Positions 1 through 6,797 of a stretch of DNA of 8,830 bases are shown here, piece by piece (position 1 is the first letter of the stretch; every line of letters begins with the position of its first letter). The translations under genes were made by a program, and so were the position numbers. This DNA comes from CBDCUC01 sp965222485 (GTDB taxonomy: Bacteria; Pseudomonadota; Alphaproteobacteria; Rhizobiales; Hyphomicrobiaceae), in assembly GCA_965222485.1 (NCBI GenBank), contig CBDCUC010000025.1, forward strand, positions 1-8,830, read 5' to 3'. The notes under the pieces are model-generated. The model saw only the letters and a program-made list of their open reading frames with translations, was not told the origin of the DNA and did not search any database.

Positions 1-222
1 CGTTGCCGTGACGACATCGAAGGGCTTTAGGTGGACGCAAACGCCAACCGCGCATGGCTCCTGCCCGTTCGACAAATGCATTTCACCGGGGATGGGGCCG
101 TCCGCCATATTGAAAACAGGCGTCTTTCCCTCGAGATAAATCTGCTCGATCGTTTCCTCAAAAAAGCGACTCACAAGCATGTTTTGGTACATCCAAAACT
201 TTTGTTCACGTGTCGGCGTCAA
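1..222 (-). CDS. Thiamine-diphosphate-dependent 2-oxoacid dehydrogenase E1, alpha subunit (N-terminal part)
   Basis: This is the first 74 codons of a gene reading leftwards off the window edge. The translation includes FWMYQNMLVSRFFEETIEQ, then a stretch with PGEMHLSNGQEPCAVGVC, then HLKPFDVV. This is the usual N-terminal pattern of E1 alpha subunits of the pyruvate/acetoin/branched-chain dehydrogenase family (a helix with RxFEE, then H-x3-GQE-xxAVGVC). The TDP-binding GDG motif would lie beyond the edge. E1 decarboxylates a 2-oxoacid and passes the acyl group to the lipoyl group of E2 in the cytoplasm. I chose the TTG start at 222 because GGGAGGG (233-227) lies four bases upstream. The ATG at 192 is the alternative but would remove conserved-looking residues. 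A possible sigma-54 promoter at 315-332 fits an acetoin-dehydrogenase-like operon, but the true substrate cannot be read from this fragment. E1 beta and E2 would be expected further left. Confidence 0.82.
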   Translation of the reverse strand, partial: MTPTREQKFWMYQNMLVSRFFEETIEQIYLEGKTPVFNMADGPIPGEMHLSNGQEPCAVGVCVHLKPFDVVTAT

Positions 223-314
223 GAAACCCTCCCACTACGGAATCTATTTCACTAATTTCGGCTGACGCCTGCATACTTGTGCTGCATGCTTTGTCGTCAC
301 CAGCTACTACAGTT

Positions 315-332
315 AAGCATTTGGCATGCCAA
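315..332 (-). promoter_or_regulatory. Possible sigma-54 promoter of the E1 alpha gene
   Basis: Read on the minus strand the sequence is TTGGCATGCCAAATGCTT. It has TGGCA at -24, GG and GC separated by exactly ten bases, and ATGCT at -12 (consensus TGGCACG-N4-TTGCW). It matches less well than the other two sites in this window, with T for C at the sixth -24 position and A for T at the start of -12. Transcription would begin near 306, about 84 bases before the TTG start. It also overlaps a perfect 12-bp palindrome TTGGCATGCCAA (321-332), which could instead be an operator. Confidence 0.5.
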
Positions 333-354
333 TCCATCAAGCATTACTGCTCCC

Positions 355-384
355 GAAAAGGCACTGAAAATCAGTGCTTTTTTT
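355..384. terminator. Bidirectional intrinsic terminator between methyltransferase and E1 alpha
   Basis: A perfect 7-bp stem, GCACTGA (361-367) and TCAGTGC (371-377), closes an AAA loop. It is followed on the plus strand by seven T (378-384) and preceded by AAAAG, so the minus-strand transcript also ends in a short U run. On the minus strand it lies downstream of the methyltransferase and just upstream of the E1 alpha promoter, so it would separate the two units. Confidence 0.75.
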
Positions 385-410
385 GCTTGCCGAAACGCTC
401 GGGCGGTAAC

Positions 411-434
411 AAGTGTCTCAGCGATGAGACGCTT
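411..434. promoter_or_regulatory. 24-bp inverted repeat, possible activator-binding (enhancer) site
   Basis: The arms AAGTGTCTCA (411-420) and TGAGACGCTT (425-434) flank GCGA. The inner six base pairs, GTCTCA/TGAGAC, are perfect, and the 10-bp arms have one mismatch. The site lies about 80-100 bp upstream of the putative -24 element of E1 alpha, the usual distance for an upstream activating sequence of a sigma-54 activator. A repressor operator is an alternative. No protein can be assigned from sequence alone. Confidence 0.5.
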
Positions 435-618
435 GCGTCAGTCACGTGTGCAATCCAGGCCGAGGCATTTTGGTCATTGTTCTTCCAATCCTGATGCGGG
501 CTGCCACACCCCCAATGCGGCGACCAACAGTGCTGCACTGGCATCCTGGAAATCTGTTGGAGCAACACGGTCTCGGTTTTTCCCCTTTGACTTCCCGCCG
601 CGCTCTGCTTGACCCCGC
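435..618. other. Intergenic DNA, rest of the 223-618 gap
   Basis: This stretch downstream of the methyltransferase stop contains only short, unconvincing reading frames. Apart from the E1 alpha promoter, the terminator and the palindrome listed separately, I see no gene or repeat in the 223-618 gap. Confidence 0.5.
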
Positions 619-1615
619 TCAAGCCGCAACCGCCTCCACAATACTCAATAGCGCGGGTGTCTCTACGACGCGCGAAAGCTTCAAACCACTTTGTCCGAAT
701 AACGAAGCAAATTCAGCCTCTGTGCGCTCCCGCCCAGGCAGCGCCGACATCATCAAAATATCGAGCACCTTGCCGCCATGCGGCTCATTTCCCTCAGGAA
801 TTACACAGTCGACGACAAGCACCTTGGCATGATCCGGCATCGCAGCGCGGATGTTTTTCAGGATCTTGACCGAGACGTCATCCGTCCAGTCATGAATGAT
901 GCGCTTTAGAAGATAGGCATCGCCCGCCGGCGCAGATTCGAAGAAATCTCCCGCGACGCAATCCCAGCGTCCGGGAAGTTCGTCGGTGCGCGCTTCAGCC
1001 AGAACATGAGCATGATCGTAGTTTATGCCCTTGGCCTCCGGCGCCAGCTTCAACGCTTCGATGAGAAACCCGCCGTGCCCGCCACCAATATCGACAATGG
1101 TGCCGAATTGCGTGAAATCATAAGCACTTGCAATCGGGGCGTTTTCCATATCAGACAAGCTCGACATGCCGCGATGAAACGTGTCGCCCGCTTCTTTATT
1201 CTGTTGGAAATATTCGAAGAACGGAGCACCAAAGATTGGCACCATCCCGTTTTCCCCAGTGCGCACGACCTCGTCGAGCTCTCCCACGGGCTTCCAAAAG
1301 ATGTCCTGCGAAATCATCAGAACGGCATCGCGCAGGGTGTTGGGTTCGTTGCTCAGTATTAACCGGCCCGGTGGGAGCAAATGAAAGCGGCCTTCGCCGT
1401 CCTCTTCATACACGCCCAGACTTGCCAGTGTTCTCATCACACGGTGAAGCGACATCGCATCGACGCCCAAGTCGTTGGCCAACGCCGTCGATGTCTTGGG
1501 AGAATTTTCCAGGTGATCGGAAAACACGAAGCTTCGCGGCCGTTGCAAGTGCTCCGGTCAGAACAAATCCAAAAGCAAGGTCGACAATTTTGTGACTGGC
1601 ATCTGCTGTGCTCAT
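619..1615 (-). CDS. SAM-dependent O-methyltransferase, acetylserotonin/COMT type (one frameshift)
   Basis: The corrected protein is 331 residues, normal for the family. Residues 1-100 or so form the winged-helix dimerisation domain (GALATAAKLRVF, then DHLENSPKTSTALANDLG). The Rossmann methyltransferase domain follows, with SAM-binding motif DIGGGHGG at 175-182. KRIIHDW carries His241 at the position of the catalytic base of caffeate O-methyltransferases, and the C-terminal TEAEFASLFGQSGL is typical. It should transfer a methyl group from SAM to a hydroxyl of a small molecule; the substrate is unknown. The ATG at 1615 follows AGGGCGGT. The frame breaks near codon 32 at GTTTTCCGAT (minus strand, about 1524-1516). 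Removing one T or C joins KLRV to DHLEN as in homologues. It is probably transcribed alone, from the sigma-54 site at 1772-1786 to the terminator at 355-384. Confidence 0.85.
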
Positions 1616-1771
1616 ACCGCCCTACGGAAATTGCGTTGACTACTGTACCCGCAGCCGGTGTCGCGGCTAACGCGCTCAAATTTGTGCATTGCAGGAAAAA
1701 GGAAGGGGCAGCAAACCACCGTCGCCAGATAGCAGTTGCTGCCCAAGTGCACTCCCGGCAAACCGACAATC

Positions 1772-1786
1772 GCAAAGCTTGTGCCA
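1772..1786 (-). promoter_or_regulatory. Sigma-54 (RpoN) promoter of the methyltransferase gene
   Basis: The minus strand reads TGGCACAAGCTTTGC. TGGCAC and TTGC match the -24 and -12 consensus at all ten positions, with the required ten bases between GG (1785-1784) and GC (1773-1772). Transcription would start near 1760, leaving a leader of about 145 bases before the ATG at 1615. A run of nine A (1802-1810) lies just upstream and may bend the DNA. I saw no clear activator palindrome, but a TGAGACGC sequence shared with the 411-434 repeat occurs at 1998-2005. Confidence 0.75.
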
Positions 1787-2554
1787 ATTCGGACGCCCAC
1801 CAAAAAAAAATCAACTGGCCCAGATGAATTCCCTGTACCGACCGGCAAATTCCAATGGCACTTGATGTTCCAATGCGCGTGTAGTTTGCGCCACGACGCC
1901 CGCAGTTTCTCTCATGGCCAGACGGCAAATCAGGCGATCCGACCGTCGCGGTGTACGTCGGCGAAAAACACGTCGCAGTACCGAGAAGCTGCTAGAATGA
2001 GACGCGAACATCAAAGCGCCAGCAGCTAAGAAATTTAGAGGCCGAAAGGCACAACACCGTGCCCCTCACCCCGCGCGCTTGTGCATCGCAAAATCATAAC
2101 ATCGCCTACCGTGCGATCAGGCCGGCGCACGCTCTAAGCAGACGATTGCGAGAAAAAAATCACTGTAATCTCGGTGTTGAATGTAGTCGCGGCGTGCCTG
2201 TTGACGCGATCACCGAGGCGCGGTCAGAAACGATAACTTCAAGACGCGCCAACAGACCCAATGTTGCAGGTTCGATACATATGTCGCGCCATATCTTGCC
2301 GATTTGCGCCGGTTCTCGCGCGATGTCCTCCGTACACCCGACAAATCCGATTGCACGGATGTGACCTGCCAATCACACCAAGCCATTGCATTGGCGCGGT
2401 TTTGCCCGGCGGCTCCCGCTCGCAGACATGGTTGCCCAACGCCCGCGCGTGCACACTCGGCTTGATATCCAACAGAATTCAAAACGTGCACTCTCGCCAG
2501 ACTGCGCCTCGCTTGCGCCACCTCGCCGGCCGGACACTCTACGTCGTACAGACT
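1787..2554. other. Unexplained stretch between two divergent sigma-54 promoters
   Basis: No recognisable gene is present. Overlapping open frames of 60-118 codons occur on both strands (mainly 2160-2584), but none has a recognisable motif or a convincing ribosome binding site. Small structures seen are the inverted repeat CGTGCG (2110-2115) / CGCACG (2126-2131), GGCAC/GTGCC (2048-2063), and the imperfect palindrome CCATTGCATTGG around 2382-2393. It may hold activator sites for both promoters, a decayed gene, or a small RNA; none can be supported further. Confidence 0.4.
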
Positions 2555-2570
2555 TGGCACGTGCATTGCG
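2555..2570 (+). promoter_or_regulatory. Sigma-54 (RpoN) promoter of the GMC dehydrogenase operon
   Basis: TGGCACGTGCATTGCG matches the consensus TGGCACG-N4-TTGC at every fixed position. GG (2556-2557) and GC (2568-2569) are ten bases apart. Transcription would start near 2581, about 78 bases before the ATG at 2659, and there is no other gene between. Sigma-54 promoters need an AAA+ activator, which is not encoded in this window. Confidence 0.85.
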
Positions 2571-2658
2571 TTAATAAGGACTAACGCGCTGCTTTCAACG
2601 ACGGCGCCGTTGCAATCACTACGACCATCCGTCGAGCATCTGGGAGGAACTTGGATTC

Positions 2659-3235
2659 ATGTTTCACGACCTCACGATCCTAAAAAAAATCACACCGGCC
2701 GCGAACCTTTGTAGGTGGGCTGGAACTCAATCGGCGCACGCTGCTGACGTCGACGGCCGTTGTCGCGTTAGCAGGTGCAGCAACGGTGCGCCCGACCGCA
2801 CCGTCACTCGCTGCGGCCGCCGTGACGGCGGAGCAAAGAGCAACGCTTATCCGCATGGCACGCGATATCTATCCGCACGACGACTTCCTGCCTGAAGAAC
2901 CCTATGCAAAAACGGTCGACGGCATCCTGACAGAAGCCGAAAAGGACGCGGCCACGGCCAAGCTCGTTAAGGACGGGCTCGCAGATCTCGAGGCACGCGC
3001 GCAGAAGACCTACAAGAAGAACTACACCGACATATCGGACCCCAATAAGCGCGAGGGTCTGCTCCGCTCGATCGAGCTGGGAGACTTCTTCCAGAAATTC
3101 CGCGGCGGTCTGCTGTTTGGAATTTACAACAACCAAACGCTTTGGCCGAAGTTCGAGTACGACGGCTCCTCCTGGGAAAAAGGTGGATTTGGACCGGACG
3201 GTCTGAACAACTTTGACAAGATCGATTGGCTCTAG
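2659..3235 (+). CDS. Gluconate 2-dehydrogenase subunit 3-type small subunit, Tat-exported (one frameshift)
   Basis: The corrected protein is 191 residues. A twin-arginine signal is clear: NRRTLL at 24-29, then a hydrophobic stretch STAVVALAGAA and an Ala-rich likely cleavage region near 50-54. The mature part matches the small (gamma) subunits of GMC dehydrogenases, with the conserved GIYNNQTLWPKFEYDG region and the C-terminal FDKIDWL. These subunits act as chaperone and export partner, carrying the signal-less catalytic subunit to the periplasm. GGGAGGAA (2642-2649) precedes the ATG by nine bases. The run of eight A at 2682-2689 contains one base too many: read as seven, the N-terminus joins the Tat signal in one frame, whereas as given there is a TAA at 2681 in the downstream frame. 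The GMC gene starts 21 bases after its stop, so the two form an operon. Confidence 0.85.
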
Positions 3236-3256
3236 GGACCTGGGAGAAAACAACAA

Positions 3257-4839
3257 ATGGCCGCAAAATTTGACCTCAACGACGACAGTGTTGTTGTAAT
3301 CATCGGTTCCGGCGCTGGCGGCGGAACGATGGCGAACGAATTAGCGCAAAAGGGCGTGAAATCGGTTGTTCTGGAAGCCGGTAAGAAACTGAGCCTAGAA
3401 GACATCGAAAACGATGAATGGGCCATGTTCTTGAAAATCTCATGGCTCGACAAGCGTCACTCGGCGGGCGGATGGCATGGCGCCGTCAACCACCCCACCC
3501 TGCCAGCCTGGATCGTCAAGGGCCTGGGCGGCTCCACCGTGCACTGGGCCGGCGTATCGCTGCGCTACCAAGAGCACGAATTCAAAATGAAAACTACGGC
3601 CGGCGACGTGACGGGCGCCAACATGCTCGATTGGCCGATCACGTTGAAAGAATTGGAGCCATGGTACGACAAAGCCGAAAAGAAGATGGGAACCACCGGT
3701 GAGGCCTCAGGCTTGCCGCACCTTCCGTGGAGTGCCGACTTCAAGGTGCTGGCTGAAGGCGCCCGCCGGATCGGTTATTCCAAGCTCACTGCCGGCCCCA
3801 TGTCCATCAATTCCAAGGAATACGATGGCCGCCCGGCCTGTCAGCAAATCGGCTTTTTGCATGCAGGGTTGTAAGATCGGTGCGAAGTGGTCGACGCTGT
3901 ACACCGAGCTTCCCCGCGCCGTGGAAACGGGCAATTGCGAGATCCGCACCGACTGCATGGTTCTGCAGGTCGAACACGATAAGAGCGGCAAGGTGACCGG
4001 CGTCGTTTATGCCGACAAGGACGGAAACAAGCAGCGCCAGAAGGCCCGCGTGGTTTGTGTTGCAGGTAATTCGATCGAATCGCCACGCCTGCTGCTAAAC
4101 TCCAACTCGAGCATGTTCCCCAACGGCCTTGCCAACTCCTCCGGCCAGGTCGGCAAGAACTACATGTGCCACATGACTGCCGGCGTCTATGCGGAGATGC
4201 CGGGCAAGGTGCACATGAACCGCGGCACCCAGGTGGCGGGTATCGTTCGCGACGAGGCCCATCACGACGAAAAGCGTGGATTCGTAGGTGGTTACACGCT
4301 CGAAAAGCTGACCCTGGGCCTTCCCTTCCTCTCCGCGTTCCTGGTTCCCGGACCGACCGGCTGGGGCAAGAAGGTGGCCTCGGCAATGGAGAATTACGCC
4401 AACATGTCCGGCGTTTGGATCTGTGGCGAGGACCTGCCGCAGGAACAGAACCGGATTGCTTTGCACGACTCCGAAAAGGATCAGTATGGCCTGCCGGTTC
4501 CTGTCGTCCACAAGACGGACCACCCCAACGATACCAACATGCGGAATCATGCATATGGTCAAATGGAGAAGATATACAACACCTTAGGCGCCACGAAGAT
4601 CCACAATCTTCCTGCCTATCCGGCCAGGCCACAATATGGGCACGAACCGTATGAGCGCCAAGGCGGAAGACGGCGTCGTGAACAAGTGGGGGCAGTCTCA
4701 CGACATCAAAAACCTGTTTGTTTCCGATGGAAGTCAGTTCACGACCAGTGGTTCGCCCAACCCAACGCTCACGATTGTAGCGCTGGCGATACGTCAAGCT
4801 GACTTTTTGGCAACACAGCTGAAAAAAGGGGAGTTATAG
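3257..4839 (+). CDS. GMC-family FAD-dependent dehydrogenase, catalytic subunit with Fe-S motif (two frameshifts)
   Basis: The corrected protein is 526 residues. The FAD-binding fold starts at VVVIIGSGAGGG (GSGAGG 17-22), and GGSTVHWAGVSLR (91-103) is the second FAD-contact region. Cys195, Cys201 and Cys205 in RPACQQIGFCMQGCKIGA match the C-x5-C-x3-C motif that holds a [3Fe-4S] cluster in bacterial FAD glucose dehydrogenases. The C-terminal part has HNMGTNRMS, LFVSDGSQF and the active-site region NPTLTIVALAIRQAD. It should oxidise an alcohol, sugar or sugar acid in the periplasm and pass electrons on. It has no signal peptide, as expected for export with the subunit upstream. GGGAG (3242-3246) precedes the ATG. 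Frame breaks: five T at 3854-3858 should be four, within the Cys motif, and there is an extra A at 4626 before HNMGTNRM. No cytochrome c subunit follows. The substrate is unknown. Confidence 0.88.
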
Positions 4840-4918
4840 GCAGCGAATCAGCAATTTCTTGGATGCACAAGTGACCGAGTCTTGGATAATCCATGAATTG
4901 GAGAACTTGAGCAATTAC

Positions 4919-4968
4919 CGCCGCCTCAGCCTTATCCAATTACCCATTGGCAGGAGGAGGAGGCGGCG
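4919..4968 (+). repeat. Nested inverted repeat in the porin leader
   Basis: The outer arms CGCCGCCTC (4919-4927) and GAGGCGGCG (4960-4968) are a perfect 9-bp pair. The inner arms CCAAT (4936-4940) and ATTGG (4946-4950) lie between them. The right part holds a purine repeat AGGAGGAGGAGG (4952-4963). No T run follows, so it is not a standard terminator. It could be an RNA structure ending the GMC transcript or stabilising or regulating the porin mRNA. Confidence 0.45.
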
Positions 4969-5025
4969 CCAAGAAGTTGAAGACCGGATTTGAGATAGTA
5001 AGAAAAATGAAAAGGACGATCCACA

Positions 5026-6459
5026 ATGTACGGGGGTACTAAAATGAGACTAGGTGCGATGTCAGCACTGGCAGCTGCCGGGCTGTTTGCGACCGTCGGG
5101 GGAGCATCTGCTGCCGACCTGGGCGGTGATTGCTGTGCAGATCTTGAAGAGCGCGTCGCAGAGCTTGAAGCAACGACCGTTCGCAAGGGCAACCGCAAGG
5201 TCAGCCTGACGATCACCGGTTGGGTGTCGGAAGGCATCATGTGGTGGGATGATGGAACTGAGAGCAACGTCTATCAGGTCCACGACTCGACGGACTTGGC
5301 GTCCAACGTGATCTTCACGGGTTCCGCCAACATCACGAGCGACGCATCGGCTGGTTACCTGATGCAGGTGATGTTTGACCATGCAAACGCAATCTTCGTG
5401 AACCAGGACAACGATGACGCCAACTTCGGTGTCACCATCCAGCAGTCATACTGGTTCTTGAAGAGCAAGCAGTACGGTAAAGTCTCGGTCGGTAAAATGC
5501 AGGCCGCCGCTGATAACGCGGTTATCCTGACCGACTTCACCGGAACGCTGTTCCAACACAATGCCGTGACCTTCGAAGGCGTCTCCATGGCACTGACGCC
5601 AAGTGGCGGTACTCGGCCCGCTAACAATCCTCTAGGCTTCCTAGTTGGTGTTGGACCTAACCCGTCATTGGGTACGTTGCTTGTTTGTAACACGCTTCGT
5701 CAGGGTATCGGCAACGACTGCGCCGGTGAGCGTTCGAACGCGATCAGGTACGATACGCCGACCTTCAGCGGCTTCAGCGCTTCTGTGTCCTTCGGTGAAG
5801 ATGATCACTACGATGTCACCGGCCGCTGGGCAGGTGAATTCGGTGGCTTCAAGCTGTCCTTTGCTACCGCCTATAACTGGGTAAACGGCAATGGTCAGGA
5901 AGCGACCAATATCCGTCGCGACATCAACAACCAGACAATCGATGTCGAGCATTGGCAGATCGGTGGTACCATCAAGCACCTGGCATCCAACCTTTGGTTC
6001 CACGGTTATTACACCGACCAGGAAGTCAGCGCCCAAAACCAGGCCGCCTTTCTTGAGGACGGCGAGTCCTTCTACCTCAAGGCCGGTTGGTCGCCAAAGC
6101 TTAACCCATTGGGAACCACTCACTTTGTCGGTGAGTATCGCGAGAACCACGATACGTTCGGTTCCGCCTTCCAGCAGGGTTCTGGCTTCGCTTGCGGCGC
6201 TTGGGGTGCAAGCGGTGGCAACATCGGCGCAGCATGCGGCGGTGGTGCAAACGCAGCAATCGATGTAACCGGTTCTGAGGTTACTGCTTGGGGTGTTGGT
6301 TTGGTCCAGGAAATCGACGCTGCGTCGATGAACCTCTGGATCAAGTATCGCCATTACGAGTCAGAAATCGACTTCATCGATCGTGGAACCGGTGCCGGTG
6401 GCACGCAGGACTTCAACGATATCGATCTCGTATTTGGTGGCGCACACATATTCTTCTAA
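5026..6459 (+). CDS. Outer-membrane porin, alphaproteobacterial trimeric type
   Basis: The 477-residue protein is intact, the only complete gene here without a frameshift. A signal peptide (LGAMSALAAAGLFATVGGASA) is probably cleaved before ADLGGD. The mature N-terminus has Cys36-Cys37 and a short coiled coil, DLEERVAELEATTVRKG (39-55). The rest is the alternating pattern of a beta barrel and ends in GGAHIFF, the C-terminal Phe recognised for outer-membrane assembly. It should form a passive channel for small hydrophilic solutes. Further Cys pairs (221/232 and 390/404) lie in Gly-rich loop-like segments. The ATG at 5026 has AGGA nine bases upstream; the in-frame ATG at 5044 with GGGGG upstream is equally possible. 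It lies 186 bases after the GMC gene and is followed by a strong terminator. I see no sigma-54 site in front of it. The permeant is unknown. Confidence 0.9.
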   Translation: MYGGTKMRLGAMSALAAAGLFATVGGASAADLGGDCCADLEERVAELEATTVRKGNRKVSLTITGWVSEGIMWWDDGTESNVYQVHDSTDLASNVIFTGSANITSDASAGYLMQVMFDHANAIFVNQDNDDANFGVTIQQSYWFLKSKQYGKVSVGKMQAAADNAVILTDFTGTLFQHNAVTFEGVSMALTPSGGTRPANNPLGFLVGVGPNPSLGTLLVCNTLRQGIGNDCAGERSNAIRYDTPTFSGFSASVSFGEDDHYDVTGRWAGEFGGFKLSFATAYNWVNGNGQEATNIRRDINNQTIDVEHWQIGGTIKHLASNLWFHGYYTDQEVSAQNQAAFLEDGESFYLKAGWSPKLNPLGTTHFVGEYRENHDTFGSAFQQGSGFACGAWGASGGNIGAACGGGANAAIDVTGSEVTAWGVGLVQEIDAASMNLWIKYRHYESEIDFIDRGTGAGGTQDFNDIDLVFGGAHIFF

Positions 6460-6477
6460 TGCGCTAACGCTAAGAAC

Positions 6478-6513
6478 TGAGACCGGGGATCAAATCCCCG
6501 GTCTCAAATTTTC
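6478..6513 (+). terminator. Intrinsic terminator after the porin gene
   Basis: TGAGACCGGGGAT (6478-6490) and ATCCCCGGTCTCA (6494-6506) form a perfect 13-bp stem around a CAA loop. AATTTTCCCC follows. The stem is strong and the U run short. It begins 19 bases after the porin stop and should isolate the porin transcript from the lipoamide dehydrogenase gene. Confidence 0.85.
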
Positions 6514-6797
6514 CCCTCACACTAGTTCCGTGAGGTCTGATGTGGGTGCATCCCCCACAAGCGGTTTGGGGGAATGCCGTAACTGGACGAACTGGACTTA
6601 GACTCCCGTCTCCCCGTCTACGCATCGGTATTTCCCCAACCGTCTCTTTTACAAAGCATCAGATTTGAATGGGCGCCCCTACACAATCGAGAGCCCTGAC
6701 AATCGTCTCCTAGACACTTGAACCGGCTTAGGCCGGTATTCTTTTGCCTTGATCCCAAATTTATCTGTGAAACATGAGTAGAGAGAACGAAGAACCA
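6514..6797. other. Intergenic region before lipoamide dehydrogenase
   Basis: No gene is seen. A small hairpin, ACCGGC (6722-6727) / GCCGGT (6732-6737) with loop TTAG followed by ATTCTTTT, may be a weak terminator or leader structure. CGTCTC occurs three times, including the short palindrome GTCTCCTAGAC (6705-6715). No convincing sigma-70 or sigma-54 promoter was found, although the gene downstream must be transcribed from here. Confidence 0.45.

Noticed and set aside
335..347. IHF-like site ATCAAGCATTA between the palindrome and the E1 alpha promoter
   Set aside because: The spacing is one base short of the IHF consensus, and such degenerate matches are frequent.
1599..1614. Sigma-54-like TGGCATCTGCTGTGCT on the plus strand
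   Set aside because: It has GG-N10-GC spacing but lies in the first codons of the methyltransferase on the opposite strand, about 1 kb from the next plus-strand gene, and matches less well than the site at 2555.
2160..2584. Overlapping frames of 60-118 codons on both strands
   Set aside because: None has a recognisable domain or a good ribosome binding site, and three competing frames on one strand look like chance openness. I kept the stretch only as unexplained DNA.
3854..3858. Programmed frameshifting as an explanation for the broken frames
   Set aside because: The shifts occur in unrelated enzymes at differing sites (A8, T5, G3, C2), with no shared slippery motif or stimulatory structure. 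Insertion errors explain them better.
3841..4797. Long minus-strand reading frame of 318 codons
   Set aside because: It is antisense to the GMC gene, Arg- and Cys-rich without motifs, and the plus strand is clearly coding across the same bases.
5007..5042. Possible 11-codon leader peptide (MKRTIHNVRGY) overlapping the porin start
   Set aside because: No clear ribosome binding site or attenuator structure supports it, and short open frames at A-rich leaders are common by chance.
5069..5084. GG-N10-GC pattern TGGCAGCTGCCGGGCT
   Set aside because: It lies inside the porin signal-peptide coding sequence and lacks the TTGC element.
5665..6354. Minus-strand reading frame of 229 codons
   Set aside because: It is a shadow of the intact porin gene with no recognisable motif of its own.
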